From Alloalcanivorax xiamenensis (GTDB lineage: Bacteria > Pseudomonadota > Gammaproteobacteria > Pseudomonadales > Alcanivoracaceae), in NCBI RefSeq assembly GCF_009846745.1, contig NZ_AQPF01000013.1, forward strand, positions 26,090 to 90,089: a stretch of DNA of 64,000 nucleotides, written 5' to 3'. Below the pieces are notes generated by a model that saw only the letters and a program-made list of their open reading frames with translations, made no database searches and was not told the origin of the DNA. Of the stretch, positions 14,821-24,345 are shown in pieces. Positions within the stretch are counted from its first letter, which is position 1, and every line of letters starts with the position of its first letter. Made by a program: the position numbers and the translations under genes.

Positions 14821-15264
14821 ATGAGATCTCGTGAAGACGGGGCGATAACATTGGAGTTCATAATGTTGTTTCCCGTGATTGTAGCCATGCTCTACGCGGC
14901 CGGAATCTATGGCGTTACGTTTTTCGCCAAGTACCAGATTCAGGACGTAGCTGATCGAGCCGTTACATCGGGTTTATATGTGGATCGCTCAGCCTTCGCC
15001 GCCGCCGATATTTCGGCGGCGGTGGCGGCCAGGGCGAGTGCCACTCTTGAAGGCCTGAAAAATAATTTGCCAGAAAGCTGGCGAGGACGGCTCGAAGGTG
15101 GCTGCGCTACAGAAAGCATCAGTGGTATTGAGGTTGTTCGATGCTCTTTGACCTATCCGAATTTTAAGACAAATCCGATCGCGCCAGGCTTGAGCTTTGG
15201 ATGGTTGGGAACGTTTCCGCCCTTACCGGATGCGTTGAGTGTAGAAGCCAGGGCTGCATTCTGA
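14821..15264 (+). CDS. tadE: TadE-like pseudopilin
   Basis: A 147-residue protein with the leader MRSREDG, then AITLEFIMLFPVIVAMLYAAGIYG. The glycine followed by glutamate at +5 fits cleavage by the prepilin peptidase, as for Flp. The remainder is a periplasmic domain with two cysteines. TadE family proteins are minor pilins required for Flp pilus assembly. It lies 41 bases after flp, in the same operon. Confidence 0.82.
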   Translation: MRSREDGAITLEFIMLFPVIVAMLYAAGIYGVTFFAKYQIQDVADRAVTSGLYVDRSAFAAADISAAVAARASATLEGLKNNLPESWRGRLEGGCATESISGIEVVRCSLTYPNFKTNPIAPGLSFGWLGTFPPLPDALSVEARAAF

Positions 15265-15309
15265 CCGCGAGCCAGTAGCCCTGAATAAAGGACTATCCCG
15301 GAGGGGGAT

Positions 15310-16221
15310 ATGGGAACTCGAGTGTTATACGCGCTGCCGGCGCTATTGCTGGCGGCTCTGGCGCTTATCCTCGCAGTGGTGGGGTTGAGCCGTGATCCGG
15401 AACCAGCCCCGGTGCCCGTCACCGTGCAGCAAGGCGACCAGGCAAGAACGAAAGCAGCGGCACACCGCTATTGGGTGGTAACCCGGGGCGTGCCGGCCGG
15501 TGAGCCTTTGACTCAGGACATGTTGGCGGAAGTCACCTCGGAGTCCCCGTTGCCGGATGGTATGTCGGCGGAGCAGTCATTGGTGGGGCAGGCGTTGGTA
15601 CAGGATGTGCGTGCCGGAGAATTGCTAACCAAGCGCCACCTGGAAGGTGGTGGTCGCCCGTTACCTGATGCGGTGCCGGAAGGCTTCCGGGCAATCGCTC
15701 TCCCAGTGGACAACGTCGTTGGCGCTGGTGGTTTGCTGCAACCGGGCGACCGGGTTGACGTGATCTCCGCGTTCACCCGGACGGAAGGAAAGAAAGGGCC
15801 GGCTGCCATGGTGGTCCAGAAAGATCTTGAGGTATTGGCGGTACATGGCAATCTGGCTGGCAGCGTGCCGGCCGATGACGAGGACCGGCGCCGAAATGCC
15901 AATAACACCGTTGTCCTGGCAGTGCCGGAAGAGAAAATACCCAGTCTGTTGTTGGCCTCGACTCAAAGCACTCTGCGCTTGTCCGTTCATGGTTCCGGTG
16001 TTCGCGTGATTGAAGAATCGGAAGTGGTCGAAGAGCCGGAAACACCGACAGAGGAGGGGCAGGTGCTCGCGGAGGCGGCGGAACCGGCCAAGCCTTTCTA
16101 CCTGGAAGACTTTTTCCCCAAAGAAGAGAAGCCTGTGAGCGCGCCGGTTGTGCGCCGTTCCCCGGGACACCGGGTGCAGGTATTCGAAGGATCCGAAGCG
16201 AGGAGCACCTATGTACGTTAA
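15310..16221 (+). CDS. cpaB: Flp pilus assembly protein CpaB/RcpC
   Basis: A 303-residue protein with one N-terminal membrane segment (residues 5-25) and an SAF domain (about 50-115, WVVTRGVPAGEPLTQDMLAE). The RcpC domain that follows includes FRAIALPVDNVVGAGGLLQPGDRVDVI and AVPEEKIPSLLLAS. CpaB is a periplasmic partner of the Tad secretin. The C-terminal tail is acidic and proline-rich. GGAGGGGG precedes the ATG. It overlaps the secretin gene by 11 bases. Confidence 0.92.
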   Translation: MGTRVLYALPALLLAALALILAVVGLSRDPEPAPVPVTVQQGDQARTKAAAHRYWVVTRGVPAGEPLTQDMLAEVTSESPLPDGMSAEQSLVGQALVQDVRAGELLTKRHLEGGGRPLPDAVPEGFRAIALPVDNVVGAGGLLQPGDRVDVISAFTRTEGKKGPAAMVVQKDLEVLAVHGNLAGSVPADDEDRRRNANNTVVLAVPEEKIPSLLLASTQSTLRLSVHGSGVRVIEESEVVEEPETPTEEGQVLAEAAEPAKPFYLEDFFPKEEKPVSAPVVRRSPGHRVQVFEGSEARSTYVR

Positions 16222-17383
16222 ATACGGGCTGCGCCTGCTGCTGGGCGGGCTGATGATGCTGGTGACTATTCTGGCACACGCGGAAGGAGAACTCCCTGCA
16301 TCCACCTCGCTGGCGCCGGGTGATCAGAAGGTGCTGGTTTTTCCGGAGCAGGTTACCAAGGTGGCGACATCCGATCCCGAGGTGGCAACGCTGACAGTGA
16401 GCGGCCCCCAGGAATTGCTGCTCACCGCCAAACAGGAAGGATCGGCGGAGATCACAGTCTGGTTGCGTGGAAACAGCAAGCCTTTGCGCAGTGTGGTGGT
16501 GGTCGCGACCACCCAGGGGGCGGCACTGCCTTTCGGTACTCAGGTACAGACCGATGTCCGTGTTCTGGAAGTGAACCGGTCTGAGTTGAACAGCCTGGGG
16601 GTGTACTACGCCAATCTGTTCAATGGCGGAGATACCGCCATTGGGGTGGCGCCTCCCGGCCAGGGTTTTCGAGGGTTTGGTAGTGCATCATCCGCTCAGG
16701 ACGCGCTGAGTTCCGACGGTTTCAGTTTGTTCCGTATCGGTAGCAACTCCCTCACCATTATCAATGCCCTCGAGTCCGGTGGCTTCGCGTACACGCTGGC
16801 CGAACCGTCGCTGACCAGTCTGAGCGGTCAGAGTGCCTCTTTCCTGGCTGGTGGGGAATTTCCTGTGCCCACACGCAGTGATAATACTGGTGTGCAGATT
16901 GAGTATAAGGAATTCGGGGTGGGTGTAACGTTGACGCCGACGGTGATCAGCGGTGAGCAGATCATCCTCAAGGTGGCGCCGGAAGTGAGTGAACTGGATT
17001 ATTCCGTCGGTGTGCAAACCGGTGGCGTTCAGGTTCCGGGCTTGCGCCTCCGTCGCTCCGAAACCACGGTATCATTGGCACCAGGGGAGACTTTCATCAT
17101 CAGCGGACTGGTCAGCCGCAGCACCATCAACAGCAGTGACCGTATCCCCGGGTTGGGTAACATTCCGGTACTGGGTGCTTTCTTCCGGTCCAGCCGTATT
17201 TCCCGTGATGATAAAGAGCTGGTGATGGTGGTGACCCCGCACCTGGTGACGCCGCGCAAGCCGTCGGATCCTCCCTTGGTGATGCCGGGGGTCGGGTATC
17301 GTGAAAGCAGTACGGGCTGGTTCGATATGGCCACGGAACCGCGCCGGGGTTCCCGGCCCATTCGTCATGGAGTGAGCTGGTGA
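16211..17383 (+). CDS. cpaC: Tad outer-membrane secretin CpaC/RcpA
   Basis: A 390-residue protein with a signal peptide (LLLGGLMMLVTILAHA), a BON/N0-like domain (about 35-105, LAPGDQKVLVFPEQVTKVATSDPEV) and the secretin C-domain. The latter includes FLAGGEFPVP and the closing ISGLVSRSTINSSDRIPGLGN, then IPVLGAFFRS. It forms the outer-membrane channel for the pilus. The start MYVKYG has AGGAG seven bases upstream; an earlier ATG inside cpaB is rejected. The stop overlaps the GTG of the next gene. Confidence 0.93.
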   Translation: MYVKYGLRLLLGGLMMLVTILAHAEGELPASTSLAPGDQKVLVFPEQVTKVATSDPEVATLTVSGPQELLLTAKQEGSAEITVWLRGNSKPLRSVVVVATTQGAALPFGTQVQTDVRVLEVNRSELNSLGVYYANLFNGGDTAIGVAPPGQGFRGFGSASSAQDALSSDGFSLFRIGSNSLTIINALESGGFAYTLAEPSLTSLSGQSASFLAGGEFPVPTRSDNTGVQIEYKEFGVGVTLTPTVISGEQIILKVAPEVSELDYSVGVQTGGVQVPGLRLRRSETTVSLAPGETFIISGLVSRSTINSSDRIPGLGNIPVLGAFFRSSRISRDDKELVMVVTPHLVTPRKPSDPPLVMPGVGYRESSTGWFDMATEPRRGSRPIRHGVSW

Positions 17384-18579
17384 GTGCTATGGCGGATAAT
17401 GAAATCATTCTCTCGGTTATTGATGACGACAGCCTGCGCACCTGGCTGGACCGGGTGGTGGATAACTCCTTTCGTATGGAATTCGTTGGTCGCTCCGATG
17501 TAGGCAGAGTCCTGCGCTTACTAGAGGCCACTACCGCCCACGTGGTTCTGGTGGAAGTCAGCGAAGAGGAATTGAATCAATCGCTGGCCATCATAACCGC
17601 GCTGACCAGCGCACGCCCCTGGCTGACCGTCATTACCGTTTGCGCGCGCTCCAATCAGGAGCTGTTGCTGCAAAGCATGCGGGCCGGAGCCCGGGACTGT
17701 CTTGTCGCCGGTCACGATGCCACCGAGGTAAGGGATAGACTGAGACGTCACCAGTTAGTGCGCAGTGGGCATTATGACGATGAAAACCGGTCCACCACCG
17801 GCAATCTGATTCTGGTGACCGGCGCGGAGGCGTCGGTCGATACCCGCTTTCTGACCCAGAACCTGGCTATCGAATTAAGCCGGCAAAACCCGCAGGGCCG
17901 CACCCTTGCCATTGATACTCAATCCGAACGTGGCTGTTTTTACCTGGACAGCCATAGCCAATACACCTTGGAAAACCTGTTGGCCAGTCCGGAAACCCTG
18001 GATGAGACGCTGATCAATACCGCATTGGAGGAGTATCGTCCGGGGCTGCGTCTTCTGGCCGGCGGTAAAGCCGAGAGCCATCTGGGTGGAGATCGCAGTG
18101 CGGATCTGTTTATCGCCTTGAACGGGCTGATGCAGATGTTCGACCGCATCATCGTCAATATTGGCAATTTGCATAGCGAACACTGGGTGCGTGCCCTTGG
18201 CGTCCACACACAACATCTCCTCGTGGCGATTCATCCACTCGTTGATCATGCGCATGCGGCACGTGAATTGGTTGGTGACTGGCGTTCGCATATTGGCAAT
18301 CAGGGACAGATGAAGATCGTTGTTGATGGCTATGTGAACGGCGTGCCGCCGTCTTCCGAGGAACTTGCCGATACCGCTGGCGCGGCACTTGCAGGCGTGT
18401 TGCCAATGGAGTGGAAGTACCGGGTTCTGGCCATTAATTCCGGCCAGACCATGCAGGACCAGGCCCCTCGTTCCCCCTATTGCCGCCAGATCGGTGGCCT
18501 GTTATCCAGGCTTGGGGAGCGCGGTGCAACACAAAGCAAAGGCGCCGGATGGTTTCGCCGGATTGCCTCCAAGGGTTAG
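17380..18579 (+). CDS. tadZ: TadZ/CpaE-like pilus localisation protein
   Basis: A 399-residue protein with an N-terminal receiver-like domain (residues 9-125: DDDSLRTWLDRV, HVVLVEVSEEE, MRAGARDCL), then a ParA/MinD-type domain. The P-loop is degenerate: residues 147-156 read TGAEASVDTR instead of GKGGxGKT, as in many TadZ proteins that bind but poorly hydrolyse ATP. TadZ places the pilus machine at the pole. It starts at a GTG overlapping the secretin stop (GTGA). Confidence 0.85.
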   Translation: MSAMADNEIILSVIDDDSLRTWLDRVVDNSFRMEFVGRSDVGRVLRLLEATTAHVVLVEVSEEELNQSLAIITALTSARPWLTVITVCARSNQELLLQSMRAGARDCLVAGHDATEVRDRLRRHQLVRSGHYDDENRSTTGNLILVTGAEASVDTRFLTQNLAIELSRQNPQGRTLAIDTQSERGCFYLDSHSQYTLENLLASPETLDETLINTALEEYRPGLRLLAGGKAESHLGGDRSADLFIALNGLMQMFDRIIVNIGNLHSEHWVRALGVHTQHLLVAIHPLVDHAHAARELVGDWRSHIGNQGQMKIVVDGYVNGVPPSSEELADTAGAALAGVLPMEWKYRVLAINSGQTMQDQAPRSPYCRQIGGLLSRLGERGATQSKGAGWFRRIASKG

Positions 18580-18588
18580 GAGTAGAGT

Positions 18589-19761
18589 GTGACGGGGCGC
18601 ATCGATCAGGAGTATCAGACGCTTAAGGACCACACTCATCGGTGGGTGGTGGAGCGTCTTGACGAGGCCGGTATCGAGGTTGGGCGTGCCTCGAGAGAAC
18701 GCTTGAATGATTTCGTCAGGGGGCAGGTTTCTCAATACATTTCTCAGAATCGCGTGCCGCTTTCCACTCAGGATCTGAATCAGCTGATCCGGGATACACT
18801 GGATGAAGTGACGGGCTTCGGGCCGTTGGAGCCGCTTCTGGCGGACGAGCGGATCAACGATATTCTGGTGAACGGCCCCAATCAGGTTTTCGTCGAAATT
18901 GCAGGGGTTTTGCAGCACGCTCGAGTCCGTTTTATCAACGACGAGCATATACTTCGGATCATCCGTCGCATGTTGGCCCCTTTGGGCCGGCGTCTGGATG
19001 AAGCCAGCCCGATGGTGGATGCGCGTCTTCCGGATGGTTCACGTGTTAACGCGGTGATTCCTCCGCTGGCCCTGGAAGGGGCCACACTCAGCATTCGTAA
19101 ATTTACCGGAAATCATCTTAGCGCCAAGGACCTTATTGCACGTGGCTCAATGACGGAAGCGTGTCTTGATGTGTTGGTTCGCGCGGTGGAATCCCGACGC
19201 AATATCATTGTCAGCGGAGGGACGGGTACCGGGAAGACCACAATGCTCAATCTCATCAGTCAGTATATTCCGCGAGAGGAGCGAGTGCTGACCATTGAGG
19301 ACTCCGCCGAGCTGGTTCTGCACCATCCCCATGTGGTGCGTCTCGAAACCCGTCCTGCCAATACCGAAGGCAAGGGCCGGATTACTGCAAGGGACCTGGT
19401 CATCAACGCGCTGCGGATGCGACCGGATCGGATCATTCTGGGCGAGGTCCGGTCGGGGGAAATTATCGAGCTGCTGCAGGCCATGAACACCGGCCACGAA
19501 GGTTCCATGAGCACCATCCATGCCAACAGCACGCGTGATGCCCTTGTTCGTATCGAAACCTTGCTGGCGGTCAATGGCTACGATGCCAGTGAGAAAGCCA
19601 TTGGCCGTCTGATTGGCTCCGCCCTGGACATTATTATTCAACTGGTCCGGATGCCAGACGGGCGTCGCCGGGTGTCTGATGTGGTGGCTTTGGCGCCGAC
19701 CGCTGACAACCCATACAACATGGACTACCTCTATCGGAGTGAAGACCATGAATACGCTTAA
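18589..19761 (+). CDS. tadA: Tad pilus assembly ATPase TadA/CpaF
   Basis: A 390-residue secretion ATPase of the CpaF branch, with Walker A GGTGTGKTT at 210-218, an Asp/Glu-rich region TIEDSAEL at 235-242, Walker B RIILGE at 281-286 and the His box TGHEGSMSTIHAN at 301-313. It drives pilus extension and, in this family, also retraction. The start is GTG, with AGGAG about eight bases upstream. It overlaps tadB by 14 bases. Confidence 0.95.
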   Translation: MTGRIDQEYQTLKDHTHRWVVERLDEAGIEVGRASRERLNDFVRGQVSQYISQNRVPLSTQDLNQLIRDTLDEVTGFGPLEPLLADERINDILVNGPNQVFVEIAGVLQHARVRFINDEHILRIIRRMLAPLGRRLDEASPMVDARLPDGSRVNAVIPPLALEGATLSIRKFTGNHLSAKDLIARGSMTEACLDVLVRAVESRRNIIVSGGTGTGKTTMLNLISQYIPREERVLTIEDSAELVLHHPHVVRLETRPANTEGKGRITARDLVINALRMRPDRIILGEVRSGEIIELLQAMNTGHEGSMSTIHANSTRDALVRIETLLAVNGYDASEKAIGRLIGSALDIIIQLVRMPDGRRRVSDVVALAPTADNPYNMDYLYRSEDHEYA

Positions 19762-20668
19762 CTGGCTGGTCGCCTCCCAAATCCTGGCATTCCTTGCCGT
19801 CGCGACGGTGGTGTTGCAATGGTTGTGGTTCAATCTTCGACAGCAACGTCAGGTCAAGGACGCGGTTGAGCGGCGTCTGGCACTTGGTACTGAAAATGGT
19901 TCGGCACCGCCTGTGGACCAAGTGCTTAGTGGTAAGTTAGAACGTCTTCTGGTCCCTGCGGGCATTCGCCTCTCGGATAGCCAGGTGATGGTTGTCGGTG
20001 CCTTTCTGATCGTGCTTGTTGTCGCAATATTCCTTCTCCAAGGGCCGGTAGCAGCGCTGGTTGCGATGGCTTTGGTTGTGATGACGTTGCTCGTTTACTG
20101 GAAGTTTCGTTTTGAGCAACAGCGGCGTCGTATCAATGAAGAGTTACCGGGAATTATGGAAACGGCGTTGAGGTATATGGATGCGGGGCGGTCTCTGGAG
20201 CAGTCTCTGGTGGAGTCATTCCGTGAGGCTCATCCGGTTTTCGATCCCCTGGCGTTCAGGCTTCGTAGTGCCGTGGAGGCGGGACGGGATTACACGTCCC
20301 TCTTTGAAGATTTTTCTTCATTGTACAAAATCCCATCTCTGATCCTGGTGTCCATCGCGCTTAGGACCTCAGCTCGATTCGGCTCGTCGATCCGACCGAT
20401 CATGCAGCAGGTGGCTGGCTCCCTAAGATCGCAGCAGGAATTGCGTCGTGAGTTCATGGCCGCCACTTCCGAAACGCGATTTACAGCAGGTGCCTTCGCC
20501 ATTATTCCAATGGGGCTGGCGGCTTACATGATCCTGATGAATGAGAGCTACTCGGAGGTGCTGTTAAAAACAAGTACGGGCCATACCATGCTGGTGGTAG
20601 CAGGCGTCCTTCAGGGGTTGGGAATTCTCGTCATTCTGAAAATGATTCAGGGGGTGGGGCGTGTATAA
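19748..20668 (+). CDS. tadB: Tad inner-membrane platform protein TadB
   Basis: A 306-residue GspF-like membrane protein with hydrophobic segments at the N-terminus (about 8-25), around residues 78-115, and two at the C-terminus (about 240-300). A cytoplasmic T2SSF domain contains ELPGIMETALRYMDAGRSLEQSL. I start at MNTLNW inside the tadA end, where GGAGTGAAGACC precedes the ATG. It forms the platform with TadC. Its stop overlaps the tadC GTG. Confidence 0.9.
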   Translation: MNTLNWLVASQILAFLAVATVVLQWLWFNLRQQRQVKDAVERRLALGTENGSAPPVDQVLSGKLERLLVPAGIRLSDSQVMVVGAFLIVLVVAIFLLQGPVAALVAMALVVMTLLVYWKFRFEQQRRRINEELPGIMETALRYMDAGRSLEQSLVESFREAHPVFDPLAFRLRSAVEAGRDYTSLFEDFSSLYKIPSLILVSIALRTSARFGSSIRPIMQQVAGSLRSQQELRREFMAATSETRFTAGAFAIIPMGLAAYMILMNESYSEVLLKTSTGHTMLVVAGVLQGLGILVILKMIQGVGRV

Positions 20669-21533
20669 CGGTTGGCTTATATCTTCCGCCGTGGTTGCCA
20701 TCGTTGCCGGTGGTTGGGTGATCCTGAAAAGTCGGGAGTGGGAAAGCCGAGCCCGTATTAGTGATCGCATGCGATCCTCGCCGGATAGCGCGGAAGAACC
20801 TGTATCCCGCAGTGCTCTGGAGCGGCTGGCATGGCGTTTTGCACATTCTTCTCTGACACGGGACGACTTCATAGAAATTCAGCAGGCAATGGCAGCGACA
20901 GGAAGAAGCAATGCCAGCGCGCAGTTGATGTACCTTCTGTACTGCTGGCTGATCCCCGCCGGCGTTATCCTGTTGGGTTTCATTTTTCTCGGGTTGCTTG
21001 GAGGAATGCTTTGTGCTGCCGCGGCGTTTATTTTGCCGAGAAGGATTATTCGCGGTATCGGCCAATCAGCGGAAAAACAACAGAATCGGGAAGCTGTTGA
21101 GCTGTGCCACATGACAAGGATGTTGATGGAGGCCGGGCTTTCCCTGGAGCGTGTGATGCGGATGATAGCTGCTCAGGCCCGCCCATTAATGCCGAAGCTG
21201 ATTCTCCGAATTGATCGTTTTAATCGCTTGATGGAATCCGGTGCGGAACGTAACCAGGCGTTGGATGAGCTGGGCGAGAACCGCAAGATTCCAGTGCTGA
21301 GAAGCTATGTTTTGCTCATGAAGCAAAGCAGTCAGTTGGGAGCAGGGGTGTCCTCCAGTCTGGAGCAGATTATTCAGGAAGCAAGGGACGTCGAACGCTC
21401 CAAGCTGAAGGAAGAAACCAATCGAATTGGCGCTAAGATCACGGTGGTCATGATGGTTTTCATGCTACCAGCATTGTTCATCATTATCGGCGGGCCGGCG
21501 GTGATTTCCATCGCCGACGCCCTTTCTCGCTAG
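20661..21533 (+). CDS. tadC: Tad inner-membrane platform protein TadC
   Basis: A 290-residue protein and the second GspF-like platform subunit. It has an N-terminal membrane segment, a pair at about 90-130, and a C-terminal one (VVMMVFMLPALFIIIGG). The T2SSF core includes CHMTRMLMEAGLSLERVMRMI and SSSLEQIIQEARDVER. It starts at GTG, overlapping tadB by eight bases. Confidence 0.9.
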   Translation: MYNGWLISSAVVAIVAGGWVILKSREWESRARISDRMRSSPDSAEEPVSRSALERLAWRFAHSSLTRDDFIEIQQAMAATGRSNASAQLMYLLYCWLIPAGVILLGFIFLGLLGGMLCAAAAFILPRRIIRGIGQSAEKQQNREAVELCHMTRMLMEAGLSLERVMRMIAAQARPLMPKLILRIDRFNRLMESGAERNQALDELGENRKIPVLRSYVLLMKQSSQLGAGVSSSLEQIIQEARDVERSKLKEETNRIGAKITVVMMVFMLPALFIIIGGPAVISIADALSR

Positions 21534-21558
21534 CCGAAATATAAAGAGAGAAACTGCA

Positions 21559-22260
21559 ATGTGTAAAAGCAGATGGAAAGAAGGGATGCATAAAGCGGTG
21601 GGGATCGCGGCGGTAGCATTACTTGCCGCGGGGTGCGCCAGCAAGCCGGTATCAAAACCCGTCACGGCGTCGGACCGGGTTGATTTGGATCGGATCAGCT
21701 GTAACGAAGTGGTGCAGCCGGAGCAACAGGTTCAGATTGAGATGATCGACTCTCTGATGTCACGGGACCGTGATCACGCGGCCTTGGCAAAAATCGAGGA
21801 TCAGCCTCTGAGTACCGTGGAGCATTGGCTCCGGTACGGTCAGCTCAAGGCGGCCACCGGGCAGCTTGATGATGCTCAAGCCATCTTTGAAGTGCTGGTT
21901 GATAAGTGCGGCACAGGGGAGAGTCACCATGGTCTCGGCATGGTGCTTCTGAAGAAAGATGATGTTCTGGCTTCGCTCGATCACCTGAAAGTGGCGCGGG
22001 AGAGGGCCCCGGCGTCCTCCCAGGTCCGTAATGATTACGGATATGTGTTGATGTTGGTGGGGCACTATAAAGAAGCGGCTTATGAGTTGAGAACCGCCAT
22101 GGAACTGGCGAACGGGCAAGGCCCGGTGCGGCAAAATCTGGCGGTGGCTTTCCTGTTGACGGATGACGAAGACGGCCTGCGCTGGATGAAGAAGGAATAC
22201 GATTTCAATGCGGACGAGTTGGCCTATGCGAAACAGCTGGCCGGTCACTTTGTGAGGTAA
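21559..22260 (+). CDS. tadD: TadD-like TPR lipoprotein
   Basis: A 233-residue lipoprotein: LLAAG^C lipobox at about residues 22-26, then tetratricopeptide-type repeats (HWLRYGQLKAATGQLDDAQAIFEVLV, HHGLGMVLLKKDDVLASLDHLKVARE, VRNDYGYVLMLVGHYKEAAYELRTAMEL). TadD is an outer-membrane-associated pilotin-like factor of the Tad machine. A GAGAGAAA site precedes the ATG, and the next gene follows four bases later. Confidence 0.87.
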   Translation: MCKSRWKEGMHKAVGIAAVALLAAGCASKPVSKPVTASDRVDLDRISCNEVVQPEQQVQIEMIDSLMSRDRDHAALAKIEDQPLSTVEHWLRYGQLKAATGQLDDAQAIFEVLVDKCGTGESHHGLGMVLLKKDDVLASLDHLKVARERAPASSQVRNDYGYVLMLVGHYKEAAYELRTAMELANGQGPVRQNLAVAFLLTDDEDGLRWMKKEYDFNADELAYAKQLAGHFVR

Positions 22261-22264
22261 GGAT

Positions 22265-22549
22265 ATGAAACTGATTTTGGCGTCTCTGATCCTGGTGCCC
22301 GCGCTAGCTGGTGCGGACGGTGTCAGTCCTGAAGGTAAACACTATCCTTCTGGTATGAGTGGTGATCTCCAGGGCCAATCCTCCAGGACGTATACGCGCT
22401 CAATGTTGAACGAACAGGCCCGTAGCGGTGGTGCGGAAAGTAGCGAAATAGCCGCCCCGGTCTATGTGGATTCACAACGCCGGTTGGCCGAGTCTTTCCG
22501 GCACCCCATCCCTGACAGCTTTGGGGAGCAAACTCGCGGAGAGAATTGA
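22265..22549 (+). CDS. DUF3613 small secreted protein of Tad locus
   Basis: A 94-residue protein with a signal peptide (MKLILASLILVPALAGA) and the DUF3613 pattern: a basic RTYTRSMLNEQARSG segment and a C-terminal RRLAESFRHPIPDSFG. DUF3613 genes are found almost only within Tad pilus operons, but their role is unknown. It lies between tadD and the first TadG-like gene with almost no spacing. Confidence 0.75.
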   Translation: MKLILASLILVPALAGADGVSPEGKHYPSGMSGDLQGQSSRTYTRSMLNEQARSGGAESSEIAAPVYVDSQRRLAESFRHPIPDSFGEQTRGEN

Positions 22550-22550
22550 C

Positions 22551-24299
22551 ATGAAACGTCAGCGTGGAGCACTCACGGTTATCACGCCGTTGATTATCAT
22601 CATGATAGTTCTGTTTTCCGCGTTGGCGTTGGACGGCGCACGCCTTTATTCCGTACGTTCGCAAATGCAGAGCATCGCCAACGTCGCTGCCACGGCGGCC
22701 GCTGATGCTGCTCAGGCATGCTACGGCGGAGAAGTGAGCTCAACCAGTATCGAGGTGGTGGCCAAGGCAGTTGCCGATGAACACGGTATGGGCGAGCTTG
22801 GCGGCGTGCTTGTGGTTCAGCCGGGGGTTGTTGAACGAGGTGCCGATAACACGCTGGGCTTTCGCCAGGTCGACAGCCTCGTCAGCGAGAGCAATGCCGT
22901 GCGAGTCGAGTATTCTCTCCCGGATACACCCATATCCCGACTGATTCCGGGGTTGCTGGGTGACGTTGATCTGAAGCGTGTCGCGGTGGCGAAGAAAGAA
23001 GTTATCGCAACGGTGAGCGCCGCTGGGTCAACGGCGGTTGTCGGTGGTCCGGGCGGTAACGCCGGGTTGTTGGGCACGGTACTGGGGGGCTTGCTGGGCG
23101 TATCTGATTTTACTCTGGACGCCACCAGTATTGAGAGCCTGGCGGGAACCACATTTGCGCTTGGCGGCTTCCTGGAGTCCATCGGCGTGGCCGGTGGTTT
23201 GAGGGCGGTGGATGATCTTGTCGGTGCTGATGATATCCTTCAGGGGATTTTGGCAGGTTTGGATCCTGCCAGTGATGCGGCTGCCGTCGTTCAGGATATG
23301 TTGTCGGATGCGGGCCTCGTGGACACCAATGTGAGGCTGGATCAGGTTATTAAGCTGATAACGGATGTGCAGTATCCAGATCAGACCCCTGTTCCCGTGT
23401 ATGACACCGTTGTGGCGCTGGCTCTGAATCTTCTTGATGGCGTCACTTCAATTCCTGTTGATGCCAATATCAACGTGCTTGGCATAGCCAGTGCCGACTT
23501 GTCGCTGGTAGTGGATAAGCCGCCAACGGTGGTGGTCGGGCCGGCGCGAACGGATGCTCAAGGCATGCCACTGGTGGAGTTTGAGGCTGCCGATATAACG
23601 CTTGCTCTTCTGGTTGAGGCAGATCTTCTTGGTATTGCTAAAGTGGAGGTTCCCCTGGCGGTTGAGACGGGAGGGGGATCTGGTTTTCTTGAATATGCGG
23701 ATTGTGCATCCGGCGCAAGTAATAACGTTCTTTTTACGTTGAACATGCAGCCCAAAGTGGCCACCGTCTCGACAGGGGTGATTACACCGTCCGGCAGCTT
23801 GGAAGTTAAAGGCATTAGCGCTGAGTTGCTGCCCGCCTTGAAGGATATTTTGGCCAGTATCGTTATTGAGGCGACTATTGAGGAGCTGAAAGTTGGTTCC
23901 GCCGTCAACTCGATCAGAACGCTTGATTATGACCTTTATGAGAGGCAGGCAAACAGTGTGACAGTGGGGGGAGGCACGGACTTGCACCTCAGTAGCGGGG
24001 ACTTCGATATTTTGAAGGTTACAGTGCCGCCACCCAAGGACTGTGGCCTTTTAGGCCTGGGTTGCCTTCTTAGTGATCTCCTCGAGCCTATTCTTGGTGT
24101 CGTAACCGGTGCAGTGGACGAGCTGCTTAAATCCGGTGTAATTGATCTGGTAGGTAACATTCTGACCATGATTCTTGAGCCGCTCCTGAATGCTCTGGGG
24201 CTTCACCTCGGAGGCATGACGGTAAGCGTAACAAGCGCGGATCAGGGCGCCGTGACGTTGTTGGATTGTGGCACTGGGGCGTGCGATTTAATTCAGTGA
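22551..24299 (+). CDS. TadG-like surface/pilus-associated protein, copy 1
   Basis: A 582-residue protein that starts MKRQRGALTVITPLIIIMIVLFSALALDGARL: the short basic leader plus hydrophobic helix of TadG-type proteins. Unlike Flp and TadE it has no glutamate at +5 after the glycine, so processing as a pilin is unlikely. The long exported part is rich in D, G, L and V and has few cysteines (CGLLGLGC and a terminal CGTGAC). The start was chosen at GGAGAGAATTGAC. The downstream gene is a clear paralog. Its role as a pilus-associated or surface protein is inferred. Confidence 0.75.
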   Translation: MKRQRGALTVITPLIIIMIVLFSALALDGARLYSVRSQMQSIANVAATAAADAAQACYGGEVSSTSIEVVAKAVADEHGMGELGGVLVVQPGVVERGADNTLGFRQVDSLVSESNAVRVEYSLPDTPISRLIPGLLGDVDLKRVAVAKKEVIATVSAAGSTAVVGGPGGNAGLLGTVLGGLLGVSDFTLDATSIESLAGTTFALGGFLESIGVAGGLRAVDDLVGADDILQGILAGLDPASDAAAVVQDMLSDAGLVDTNVRLDQVIKLITDVQYPDQTPVPVYDTVVALALNLLDGVTSIPVDANINVLGIASADLSLVVDKPPTVVVGPARTDAQGMPLVEFEAADITLALLVEADLLGIAKVEVPLAVETGGGSGFLEYADCASGASNNVLFTLNMQPKVATVSTGVITPSGSLEVKGISAELLPALKDILASIVIEATIEELKVGSAVNSIRTLDYDLYERQANSVTVGGGTDLHLSSGDFDILKVTVPPPKDCGLLGLGCLLSDLLEPILGVVTGAVDELLKSGVIDLVGNILTMILEPLLNALGLHLGGMTVSVTSADQGAVTLLDCGTGACDLIQ

Positions 24300-24345
24300 T
24301 CACATTGGTCATCGATTGATTTACTTTGGGTTGTGAGTTCGCAGT